From Rhodohalobacter sulfatireducens (GTDB taxonomy: Bacteria > Bacteroidota > Rhodothermia > Balneolales > Balneolaceae), in assembly GCF_022012475.1 (NCBI RefSeq), contig NZ_JAKLWS010000020.1, positions 17,057 to 81,056 on the forward strand: a stretch of 64,000 nucleotides of DNA. Reading direction: 5' to 3'. This document shows, piece by piece, positions 45,601-52,449 of the stretch (positions are counted from its first letter, which is position 1; every line of letters starts with the position of its first letter). The notes beneath the pieces were generated by a model. The model had not been told where the DNA came from, did not search any database, and saw only the letters and a program-made list of their open reading frames with translations. The position numbers and the translations under genes are program-made.

Positions 45601-45843
45601 ACTTTTGGATACCTGTACCTGGTAAGCTCTTTGAATTGTATTTCTCTGATCACTTTCAATTTTCCAAGAAAGGCGCGGATTGGAATCATCAATCCCAACC
45701 GGATTTGTAAAATATTCTACCTCCAGATCATAAACACTTAAATCAGATCCATTTTGAGCCAATACAAGTTGTAATGGATAAAAAAGAATGACGATAATGA
45801 GAAAACGATTGATGAATTTGACAGAAATTTCTCTTAAGGACAT
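42619..45843 (-). CDS. Alpha-L-rhamnosidase, GH78 (copy 2, with C-terminal extension)
   Basis: The 1074-residue protein has a signal peptide (ending VLAQ). It carries the standard GH78 order: Ig-like domain, Bac_rhamnosid N domain with VYVTSHGVYEMEINGKRVGD, a further sandwich, and a helical barrel with CPQRDERLGWTGD (Glu499, Asp506). The C-terminal beta domain ends near residue 925. About 140 further residues (from ASEMNLSTPVADLL) form a helical tail not expected in the family. It is the first gene of the minus-strand rhamnose run and divergent from the SorC regulator, sharing the operator-like palindrome at 45888. Confidence 0.92.
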   Translation of the reverse strand: MSLREISVKFINRFLIIVILFYPLQLVLAQNGSDLSVYDLEVEYFTNPVGIDDSNPRLSWKIESDQRNTIQRAYQVQVSKSSDFSEVVWDTGVVNSDQSLHVRYEGPKLESRERYYWRNRVWDNHGNRSGWSEPAFWEMGLLNENDWQARWIEAGFEQDSTVSSPSPMFRNEFKIDREVASARVYVTSHGVYEMEINGKRVGDRFFTPGWTSYNNRLQYQTYDITDFLETGDNAVGVTLGDGWYSGYLVWGDARNHYGSTLGVLAQIEVTYKDGSTETIGTDKSWTSSTGAILASDIYNGETYDARLENRGWSESGYDESDWSVVTVANHSKDHLIAPEGPPVRKIQTIRPKQILQTPEGDTVVDFGQNMVGWVQLSAEGPRGTEITLEHAEVLDKEGNFYMANIRAAEQLNTYIMKGEGVEVWEPSFTFQGFRYVKVEGYPGELTLDDLTGVVLHSDMDPTGHFQTSNDLLNQLQHNIVWGQKGNFLDIPTDCPQRDERLGWTGDIQVFASTACFNMDASGFLTKWLRDVEADQNESGSVPYVVPNVLGEQAVGSSGWGDASVVVPWTLYQAYGDKQILETQYESMKGWVDFMKERSAMDSTTYLWDNNFTFGDWLSFNSTASDYPGAYTDKALISTAFFGHSTDLLARSARVLGKDSDAEDYEDLFENIKDAFQHEYLTPSGRIMSNTQTAYLLALQFDLLSDEMESKAAEYLISRVNERGHLTTGFLGTPHLNPILTQFGYSEEAYELMLRKEYPSWLYPVTKGATTIWERWDGMKPDSTFQNPGMNSFNHYAYGAIGEWLYKSVAGIDQKAPGYKEISIHPVIGGKLEHSRGVLNSSYGKIETSWNLDRETFTISVEIPENTTATVFLPEAMEEQVTENGENLRDGPKGVINISQREEGVEVKVGSGHYLFSYPAGKLASGLASEMNLSTPVADLLENDQTRSILENYIPAMIESVAWNQFGNASLTDLAETYPDQLTSEVLNQIDSDFSTIEFGESYSVHADDSLAKLIANQQSRDILNKELPDLMQSPWLSQVMGYNLEYASLALPKGLKIDEGTIKKIQNELNDLAD

Positions 45844-45887
45844 GCTGGTGGAATTGTGTGAAAGGTTAGAGGCTCAAAATATATTTT

Positions 45888-45901
45888 TGAACATTTGTTC
45901 A
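45888..45901. promoter_or_regulatory. Candidate operator between GH78 copy 2 and the SorC regulator
   Basis: TGAACATTTGTTCA is an exact inverted repeat (6-bp arms, 2-base centre) in the 166-base divergent gap. It lies 45 bases upstream of the GH78 start and 109 bases upstream of the regulator start. SorC/DeoR-type sugar regulators commonly bind such palindromes next to their own genes. A close match at 38908 precedes the other GH78 of this run. Confidence 0.6.
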
Positions 45902-46009
45902 TTATTGTAAATTTGACTTATTCAATTTTAAGAATGGATCAATGAAAATCAATAAGATTTATTTTTAAAGATAATCTCCGGCAGAATTTTAATCCTTATA
46001 CAGTGACTT

Positions 46010-46972
46010 ATGCCCCGACCCAAAGATCCTATTAACCTTCGATTGCTTAGCAAAATCAGTTCTATGTATTATGAGCAGGATTTTAATCAACAGGAGATCG
46101 CTGATCGTTTACACCTATCCAGGCCCAAAGTATCCAGAATGTTGGACCAAGCTCGAAAACAGGGAATTGTACAGATCTCCATAGTCACTCCTAATGGTAA
46201 CTTCGTTGAACTTGAGCATGCACTGGAGAAAAAGTTTGGAATGAAAGAGGTGATTTTAGTGGAATCGGATGAAGGAATGTCTGCCAGTATGATTAAGCGC
46301 CAGATTGGATCGGCGGCGGCGAATTACCTGGTACGAACCGCTCATGAAGGAGATGTAATCGGTGTAACATGGGGAACCACTTTGCAAGCGATGGCGGACT
46401 CTTTACAACCCACACCCATTGACGATCTCCACATCGTACAAGCACTGGGTGGGGTTGGGCCGCCCGAGGCCAAAGCTCACGCAGCGGATATATCCAGGCG
46501 TCTTTCACAGTTGATGCAAGCCAAATTAACTTTACTTCCTGCACCCGGAATTGTTGGAAGTGTAGAGGCGAAAGATGTCCTCATGGCGGATGGCAGCGTC
46601 AAAAATGCTCTTGAACTCATTTCGAAAATGAATACACTGTTTGTCGGAATCGGGGCGCTGGAAACGAATCCTGTATTACATAAAGACAATGAAGAGATTC
46701 CTGATAAACTGCGACGTGAAATTTTTGAATCCAAAGCCATTGGTGATATTGCCCTTCGCTTTTTTGATTCCAACGGAAAAGAAGTTGATACTACTCTGAA
46801 GGATTTAGTGATCGGCGTTTCACCGGAAGAGATGATGCAGATCGACACAGTTGTGGGAATCGCCGGCGGGGTTGAGAAAGCTGAAGTGATTCACGGAGCA
46901 CTCACCGGGAAAAACATCAATGTATTGATTTCCGATAGTATGACTGCAGAAAAAATTCTGGAGGTGGAGTAG
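46010..46972 (+). CDS. SorC-family transcriptional regulator, probable rhamnose regulator
   Basis: The 320-residue protein has an N-terminal helix-turn-helix (about 10-55, with FNQQEIADRLHLSRPKVSRM). A large sugar-binding domain (about 58-318) of the SorC type follows, with DVIGVTWGTTLQAM, VQALGGVGPP and GIAGGVEKAEVIHGAL. Members are controlled by phosphorylated sugars, so rhamnulose-1-phosphate or DHAP are sensible inducers. It is transcribed away from the rhamnose run, which it most likely controls through the TGAACA-type palindromes. It has no co-transcribed partner downstream. Confidence 0.88.
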   Translation: MPRPKDPINLRLLSKISSMYYEQDFNQQEIADRLHLSRPKVSRMLDQARKQGIVQISIVTPNGNFVELEHALEKKFGMKEVILVESDEGMSASMIKRQIGSAAANYLVRTAHEGDVIGVTWGTTLQAMADSLQPTPIDDLHIVQALGGVGPPEAKAHAADISRRLSQLMQAKLTLLPAPGIVGSVEAKDVLMADGSVKNALELISKMNTLFVGIGALETNPVLHKDNEEIPDKLRREIFESKAIGDIALRFFDSNGKEVDTTLKDLVIGVSPEEMMQIDTVVGIAGGVEKAEVIHGALTGKNINVLISDSMTAEKILEVE

Positions 46973-47063
46973 AAACTTCAGTTTCGGCTGGCGATTGCAG
47001 TTTTCACCTGCCAAATCCACGTGGCTGGCAATCCCCTCCTGTACTGAGCTTTGTATAATAATT

Positions 47064-47075
47064 CCTCTCAAGAGG
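47064..47075. repeat. Short CCTCTC/AAGAGG-type hairpin 3' of the DUF559 relic
   Basis: CCTCTCAAGAGG lies 8 bases past the stop of the broken DUF559 gene and is followed by GGGATTTTC. The same core occurs at 47689-47706, also followed by TTTT, and as an exact 18-base palindrome at 47532-47549. It could serve as a weak terminator for the SorC regulator gene on the plus strand. Confidence 0.5.
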
Positions 47076-47082
47076 GGATTTT

Positions 47083-47469
47083 CTACAACCCTGCCTTTTC
47101 TTTTTGTTCAATGACAACGGTTTCAATGGCTCTCAATACATTGTCTATATCGTGGTAGATTTCTTCGTCCCTGAAACGCAAGAGCCGAATTCCCAGTTCA
47201 CATAACCGTTTCTCTTTTTCCAGATCTTTTTCTGATGTTTTGTCCAGAAAATGAGTATATCCATCAAGCTCAATAGCCAGGTAAAGTTCGCAACAGAAAA
47301 AATCGACAATAAACTGATAGACCGGCCGCTGGCGGTGGAAATCGAATCCATGCATCTGTTTTCCCTTCAGATAAGCCCACAGCTTAACTTCACTCAGAGT
47401 GCTGTTGTTGCGAAGCTGCCTGGCTTTTTTCTTTAATGCCGGATTTTATGGGATGATGGGGCGTTTCAT
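47083..47469 (-). pseudogene. DUF559 endonuclease-like gene with an in-frame stop at codon 8
   Basis: ATG 47469 gives MKRPIIP, then TAA (47448-47446), then continues in frame as NPALKKKARQLRNNSTLSEV and on to residues YIVDFF-type core FIVDFFCCELYLAIELDG and RLLRFRDEEI. Family members usually have an aromatic residue where the stop is (IIPYNP), so a TAT-to-TAA or TAC-to-TAA change is the simplest explanation. The remaining open frame from ATG 47355 gives 90 residues and lacks the N-terminal helix. DUF559 proteins are related to Vsr-like and restriction-type nucleases. The gene is bracketed by CCTCTC-type hairpins. A sequencing error cannot be excluded. Confidence 0.78.
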
Positions 47470-47713
47470 ACTACTTGTATGAACCGTAAATACCAAATTC
47501 CTTACAATTTTTTAGAAAAAAAATGTAACAATCCCCTCTCGAGAGGGGACAGACCGAATCACGTTCAGGGATTCGTTCAGGGGTGTGTTGAGGGACGTTG
47601 ATACGGCGGGATGGCGGGATTGGCAGCCGGAGCCTTCGAACACACCCCTGCTTTGGCAAATCCGGCTGCGCCGTTTTGCCTCCACCGGTCCCCTCTCAAG
47701 AGGGGATTTTCCA
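47470..47713. repeat. Palindrome-rich gap between the DUF559 relic and GH78 copy 3
   Basis: No gene is supported here. The segment holds TCCCCTCTCGAGAGGGGA (47532-47549, exact) and TCCCCTCT-CA-AGAGGGGA (47689-47706, exact arms). Between them is a 12-bp inverted repeat, CAGGGGTGTGTT (47578-47589) with AACACACCCCTG (47639-47650), and an offset pair CAGCCGGA (47624-47631) with TCCGGCTG (47661-47668). The two inner pairs interleave rather than nest. Base composition is more GC-rich than the flanking genes. Confidence 0.7.
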
Positions 47714-50521
47714 CTATTCGCCTGTCACTTCAAACTCATAGGTGCCCGAATTCAAATCGAGCACTACAAAACCATCTGCCTCTCTCCCACTGAAAATTTC
47801 TGTACTGTTATCAACAATTTGTCCATCTTCCCAAAAAGCCTCCCCACCTTCTGAAATCTCAACGTCATCCCAGTCTCTTTTTGGAATACTGACCTTACCG
47901 GTTGTATTCGGCGGTAGCGTAACATTCAGAATGAGGCCATCATCCGTCTTCTCCCACCTTGATGAAACGGTTCCCCGAACCGTTTCAATTGTTGCCTCTG
48001 CCCAGTCCACATCATCAGGAATGTATGGTTTGATGTGGATTTCTTTATATCCAACTGCAGTGCCTTCATTTGTCGGAGCCTGAATTCCTGCCAGGTATTT
48101 ATAAAGGTATTCGTTAACCGTTCCAAACATTTGATGATTGTGGGAACTCTCTGCGTTCCAGGATTCCCAAAGCGTGGTGGCTCCGTTTTCTATCCAATAC
48201 CCCCAACTTGGGAAAGTTGTTTTAGTTACAATGTTATGCAGCAAATCTTCTCTGCCCTCTTCCGGGAGAACATTCACCAGGTGTTTGGTTCCCAGTATCC
48301 CGGTTCCGAGATGACCGTCGCTCGTCACCTCAATATCATGAAGCAAGTTATCTAAAACGGCCTCACGGTGTTCCTCAGGTACCAGGTCTCCATTTAATGC
48401 AAAAAGTAAGTAACCCTGGTACGGTTCTTCAGTTCCATAAAGATTTGAATCCTCAAGAAAGAATTTTTCATTGAAAGCTTTTTTGATGGAATCAGAGAGA
48501 GATAAATAACTTCGGCGATCATCCTCTTTTCCTAATATTCCTGCTATATCCGCAAACGTCAGGGTATTTAAATACCAATAATAGGTGTTAGTAAGAGGGT
48601 TGACGGGCCCTGTACGATCCCGAACCGGTGCTTCCCATTCGCCAAGGGAATCCCAGTAACCGCCAAATTCATTGATGATATATTCTTCATCAGGATTCTC
48701 ATCAAATTCACCCGCCAGGTTTTCGAGATACGTCATATATTTCTTCATATTGGGGTAATGCTCCTCAAGAAGCCGAGTGTCTTCGTAGTACTGATACATC
48801 CACAGGGGAATTAAAATGTAGGCACTTCCCCAGGCGATTCCGCCGCCTACTCCGCCCAGCATTAATGGCGAAGTATTTGGAATACGGCCGTTATCATACT
48901 GCGAATCCTTCATATCTTTCAGCCATTTTTCATAAAGCGCATGCATATCAAAGTCGTGCATAGAGGTTTCAGCGATGACCTGACCGTCTCCATTATAACC
49001 CCCTTTCTCCCGATGCGGGCAATCCTCGGGATAGCCATGCAGATTTCCCCGTTGTGACCAAATCGCCGCTTCACAAATTTGATTCAACAATGAGTTAGAT
49101 GAACTGAATGAGCTGGTTCGTTTCAGGTCTGAATGTACAACCCGCCCGTCTATTTCCAGTGATTCGATCGCCTCTGGATCATCCACCTGAACTTCGATAT
49201 ATCGAAACCCGGAATAGAAAAATCGCGGCTCATAAGTTTCAATGCCATCTCCATTCAATATATAAGTCGTCCAGACATTTGCATGATATTGATGTTTGGT
49301 GCTGAGACTGTTGCCTTCCTCAAGTGGCTTAGGGAAAAGTTCATTGTTCAGCGTTTCCGCTCCCCGAATTTTAATTTCCGTTCCACCCTCACCTTCAACC
49401 TGTAATCTCCACCAACCGGCAATATTTTGCTCCAGATCGTACAAATATTTTCCGGGTTCAGGATTTGTTTGCGTAACCGGTTCGATGGTTTCTATCACAC
49501 GAATCGGCGGCATCACTTGCGAGTCCATGATGACAGCAACATCTTCAACTATCTCAACAGAATTCCAATCTGAATCATCAAATCCAACGGAGTTCCAGCC
49601 TTCCTGTTCAAGCCGGGCATCATAATCTTCCCCGCCGTACACATTATTGTAGATGATTGGACTTAAACTCGACTTCCATGATTCATCGCTGCCTACGATC
49701 TCTTCCGAACCATCTGCATATTGAATGTGAAGCTGCATAATTCCCATTGGCGTTCCATATTGGTTGTTCATCCCATACCAGGTCCATCGGCCCTCTTCGG
49801 CTTTTAACCGAAAGGCACCGTTTCCAAGCCAGAATCCGGCTGCGTTATTTCCCTCTTGAAGTTGACCGGATACATCATAGGTTTCATAGAGAATCCGATC
49901 TCTGAAATCCGTCATGCCCGGGTCGAGAAAATGATCTCCCACTTTCTCACCATTCAGATAGAATTCGTAGTAACCCACACCGGTTACAAATACGGTAGCA
50001 GATTCGATCTCTTTTTCAATTGTAAATTCATTTCGTAACAGCGGCGATGAAATAGTGGTATCAGGCGTGGTGATCCACTTAGCTTGCCAATCATCCGGAT
50101 TCAATAATCCCATATGAAAACGGTGAGTTTCACTCCAATCTGCCTCTTCTTCATCTTGATCCCAAACCCTTACTTTCCAGTAATATTTGTTGCCACTTTC
50201 TAATGGGGCTCCATCATATTCAACATGAACAGTATTTGAGCTTGAGACTTTCCCTGTATCAAACAGATCACCCTCCTCATTTTCAAGATTTTCGGGGTTT
50301 CCGGATACGATTATTCGATATGCAGTTTGAGAAGCCCCTCTTGTATTATCATCATAAATCCAGGAGAAACGGGGATTTTCTTCATCCAGCCCATAAGGAT
50401 TTGTGAGGTATTCGACTTTTAGATCTCGAACATTTGAGAGGTTGTCATTCTCTGAGCAGCTTGTTTGTAATAAACTGATCAAAAGAGATATTATGATGAG
50501 ACTTAAAACAGATTTATTCAT
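47714..50521 (-). CDS. Alpha-L-rhamnosidase, GH78 (copy 3, lipoprotein)
   Basis: ATG 50521 is preferred to an upstream in-frame GTG because it opens directly into a lipoprotein signal (LLQTSCSEN). The 935-residue protein has the Ig-like domain (LKVEYLTNPYGLDEENPRF), the rhamnosidase N domain (VFVTGVGYYEFYLNGEKVGD), and a barrel with CPHREKGGYNGDG (Glu505, Asp512). A C-terminal beta domain ends at GTYEFEVTGE. The active-site motif is one residue shorter than in copies 1 and 2, so it belongs to another GH78 subgroup and probably has another linkage preference. As a lipoprotein it is likely held at the cell surface or periplasmic face. Confidence 0.92.
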   Translation of the reverse strand: MNKSVLSLIIISLLISLLQTSCSENDNLSNVRDLKVEYLTNPYGLDEENPRFSWIYDDNTRGASQTAYRIIVSGNPENLENEEGDLFDTGKVSSSNTVHVEYDGAPLESGNKYYWKVRVWDQDEEEADWSETHRFHMGLLNPDDWQAKWITTPDTTISSPLLRNEFTIEKEIESATVFVTGVGYYEFYLNGEKVGDHFLDPGMTDFRDRILYETYDVSGQLQEGNNAAGFWLGNGAFRLKAEEGRWTWYGMNNQYGTPMGIMQLHIQYADGSEEIVGSDESWKSSLSPIIYNNVYGGEDYDARLEQEGWNSVGFDDSDWNSVEIVEDVAVIMDSQVMPPIRVIETIEPVTQTNPEPGKYLYDLEQNIAGWWRLQVEGEGGTEIKIRGAETLNNELFPKPLEEGNSLSTKHQYHANVWTTYILNGDGIETYEPRFFYSGFRYIEVQVDDPEAIESLEIDGRVVHSDLKRTSSFSSSNSLLNQICEAAIWSQRGNLHGYPEDCPHREKGGYNGDGQVIAETSMHDFDMHALYEKWLKDMKDSQYDNGRIPNTSPLMLGGVGGGIAWGSAYILIPLWMYQYYEDTRLLEEHYPNMKKYMTYLENLAGEFDENPDEEYIINEFGGYWDSLGEWEAPVRDRTGPVNPLTNTYYWYLNTLTFADIAGILGKEDDRRSYLSLSDSIKKAFNEKFFLEDSNLYGTEEPYQGYLLFALNGDLVPEEHREAVLDNLLHDIEVTSDGHLGTGILGTKHLVNVLPEEGREDLLHNIVTKTTFPSWGYWIENGATTLWESWNAESSHNHQMFGTVNEYLYKYLAGIQAPTNEGTAVGYKEIHIKPYIPDDVDWAEATIETVRGTVSSRWEKTDDGLILNVTLPPNTTGKVSIPKRDWDDVEISEGGEAFWEDGQIVDNSTEIFSGREADGFVVLDLNSGTYEFEVTGE

Positions 50522-50814
50522 TAGAGTGACGATAGTTTTAATTAACTGCTGAGGGTACACTGAGTAGCGCTGAGAAAAGTTTAAAAAAATATTTTTTTAA
50601 AGTGGCTATTTACACCTCTCTCAGTATCTCTGCGTTGCTCAGCAATCACAGCGGTTCTATTTTAATCGCAAAGATTCGCTGAGGCTTTGAAATTTATTGA
50701 ACAAATCTTACCAAACTTTGCGGTTTATAAAATTTTTTAGTTTCAAGCCTCCATTACACTTTAAAAGAGAGTGCCGAAAATCTTTTCTACTATGAATAAA
50801 AACCGGTCAAGAGT
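50522..50814. other. Intergenic gap with an AT-only palindrome
   Basis: The 293-base gap between GH29 and GH78 copy 3 has no gene. At 50580-50601 a 22-base perfect palindrome is made only of A and T (TTT-A7-TA-T7-AAA). Around it are short CTGAG/CTCAG phrases (near 50550-50572 and 50615-50645) that can pair. The region must contain the promoter of the GH78 gene. A TGAACA half-site at 50698 was seen but has no symmetric partner. Confidence 0.5.
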
Positions 50815-52239
50815 TTAGTTTATCTCACTCCCGTTTATTTTAAACACCCAGGCTGTACTCAAATTCTCAGCATTCGTAACCTCGTCCGGAATTTGAATGC
50901 TCAAGCCGTTTTCTTCATCGAACTCCCAATTTAACGGATCTTCATATCCAAGAAGCATCACTTCAGATCCTTCATCAGGTTGCAGGTAGCTGAATTGAGC
51001 TGTTTGACCAGGTTCCTCCAATAAAATTCCATAATACACAGGTTCTCCTTTTTTCTTCGTGTATCGAATGGATTCTCCCTCACTGAAATGATTTTGAAGT
51101 CGATCCGTCTCATAAATAGCTTCCCCGTTGATATCCATCCAGTCGCCCATATCGGCCAGCCGTTCAACGCTTGCATCGGGAATTATCCCCTCTGCAGTCG
51201 GCCCCACATTCAACAGGTAATTTCCACCTTTTGCGGCAATATCCACGAGATTGTGAATCAATGTTTCGGATGATTTCCAGTTATCATCATGCTCTTTGTA
51301 TCCCCAGGTATCATTCATAGTCATACAAGCTTCCCAATCAAAGTTGCTGGTACTTTCCAGGATCTCTTGCTCGGGTGTGCCAAAATCTCCAAGATAATCA
51401 CCCCCTTCTTCATTCATCCCCTGCATGCCTTGCCTGCCAACGTCAACGCGATTATTGATGATTAGTTCAGGGTCCATTTGACGCAGCATCACGTACATAT
51501 CCTCGGCATGTTCATGCGTCCATTCGGGAATCCACTCGCCATCAAACCACATGACAGCCGGATCATATTCCTCCACCAGCTCCCTCACTTGGGGCTTGAG
51601 ATAATTCTCCACGTAGCGATCAAAATTTGGATTCATTTTCTCACTGGTATTGTAATCGGGATAGTGCGGGGCTTGTGCATCCGGGTGATGCCAATCCATG
51701 ATAGAGTGATAAAATCCAAGTTCTATACCGTGTTTGTCGGCAGCCACTTTCAGCTCATCCAGCAAGTCCTTTTCTATCTGTGCAAAATCAACTGAGTTGT
51801 AATTCCCAACTTCAGAATCCCATAAAGCAAATCCATCATGATGTTTGGAGGTGATGATGATATACTTCATTCCGGCATCTTTCGCGATCTGTACCCACTC
51901 GTCAGCATCATACTCGGTTGGGTTAAACTGCCGGGAGTATTCTTCATATTCCTCAACCGGAATTTCTGCCCGTTCCATAATCCACTCACCAATTCCCTCG
52001 AGACGTTCTCCATTATGAACGCCGGCAGGAACTGCATATGGGCCCCAATGAATAAAGAGGCCGAACTTGGCATCACGCCACCACTCCATTCGTTCGTCAA
52101 ACGCTTCTTCGGATTCATTGAGAATCTCCTCCCGGGATAGCGTGTTTTCCGTTGTCGATTCTGAGGTTTCTGAACTCTGGCAAGCGAAAGAAAGAGTTAT
52201 AAGAAGTATTGAAAGTAGGGTGAGTATAGTCTTTTTCAT
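50815..52239 (-). CDS. Alpha-L-fucosidase, GH29, lipoprotein
   Basis: ATG 52239 opens into a lipoprotein signal (LITLSFACQSS), so the upstream in-frame start 48 bases earlier is rejected. The 474-residue protein has the GH29 landmarks FGLFIHWGPYAVPAG, IITSKHHDGFALWDS and GFYHSIMDWHHPD. The nucleophile motif is VMWFDGEW with Asp233. After the barrel, GGNYLLNVGPTAEG is followed by a small C-terminal beta domain. It removes terminal L-fucose from glycans, probably at the cell surface. L-fucose and L-rhamnose are both 6-deoxy sugars, and downstream steps could overlap. Confidence 0.93.
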   Translation of the reverse strand: MKKTILTLLSILLITLSFACQSSETSESTTENTLSREEILNESEEAFDERMEWWRDAKFGLFIHWGPYAVPAGVHNGERLEGIGEWIMERAEIPVEEYEEYSRQFNPTEYDADEWVQIAKDAGMKYIIITSKHHDGFALWDSEVGNYNSVDFAQIEKDLLDELKVAADKHGIELGFYHSIMDWHHPDAQAPHYPDYNTSEKMNPNFDRYVENYLKPQVRELVEEYDPAVMWFDGEWIPEWTHEHAEDMYVMLRQMDPELIINNRVDVGRQGMQGMNEEGGDYLGDFGTPEQEILESTSNFDWEACMTMNDTWGYKEHDDNWKSSETLIHNLVDIAAKGGNYLLNVGPTAEGIIPDASVERLADMGDWMDINGEAIYETDRLQNHFSEGESIRYTKKKGEPVYYGILLEEPGQTAQFSYLQPDEGSEVMLLGYEDPLNWEFDEENGLSIQIPDEVTNAENLSTAWVFKINGSEIN

Positions 52240-52449
52240 TATAATCAGGATTAAATGTTCAGAAAAAGTCGTTGCGAGAAAGTGCAAACCAACACAGGAA
52301 TGAATAACTGATTCTAACTTGTAACTTCTACTTCAAAATCCCAGCTTTTAAAAGCTTAAACCCGTCGCATAATTCGCGAAAAGGCATTCCCTTGCGGCAA
52401 CACTTCATGCATTGCGTTTTTTCGTTTACAAAGACAATGTTATGCTCTT

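Noticed and set aside
50698..50703. TGAACA half-sites here and near 52254, 57281 and 35020 as further SorC operators.
   Set aside because: Six-base half-sites without a symmetric partner are expected by chance in AT-rich gaps.
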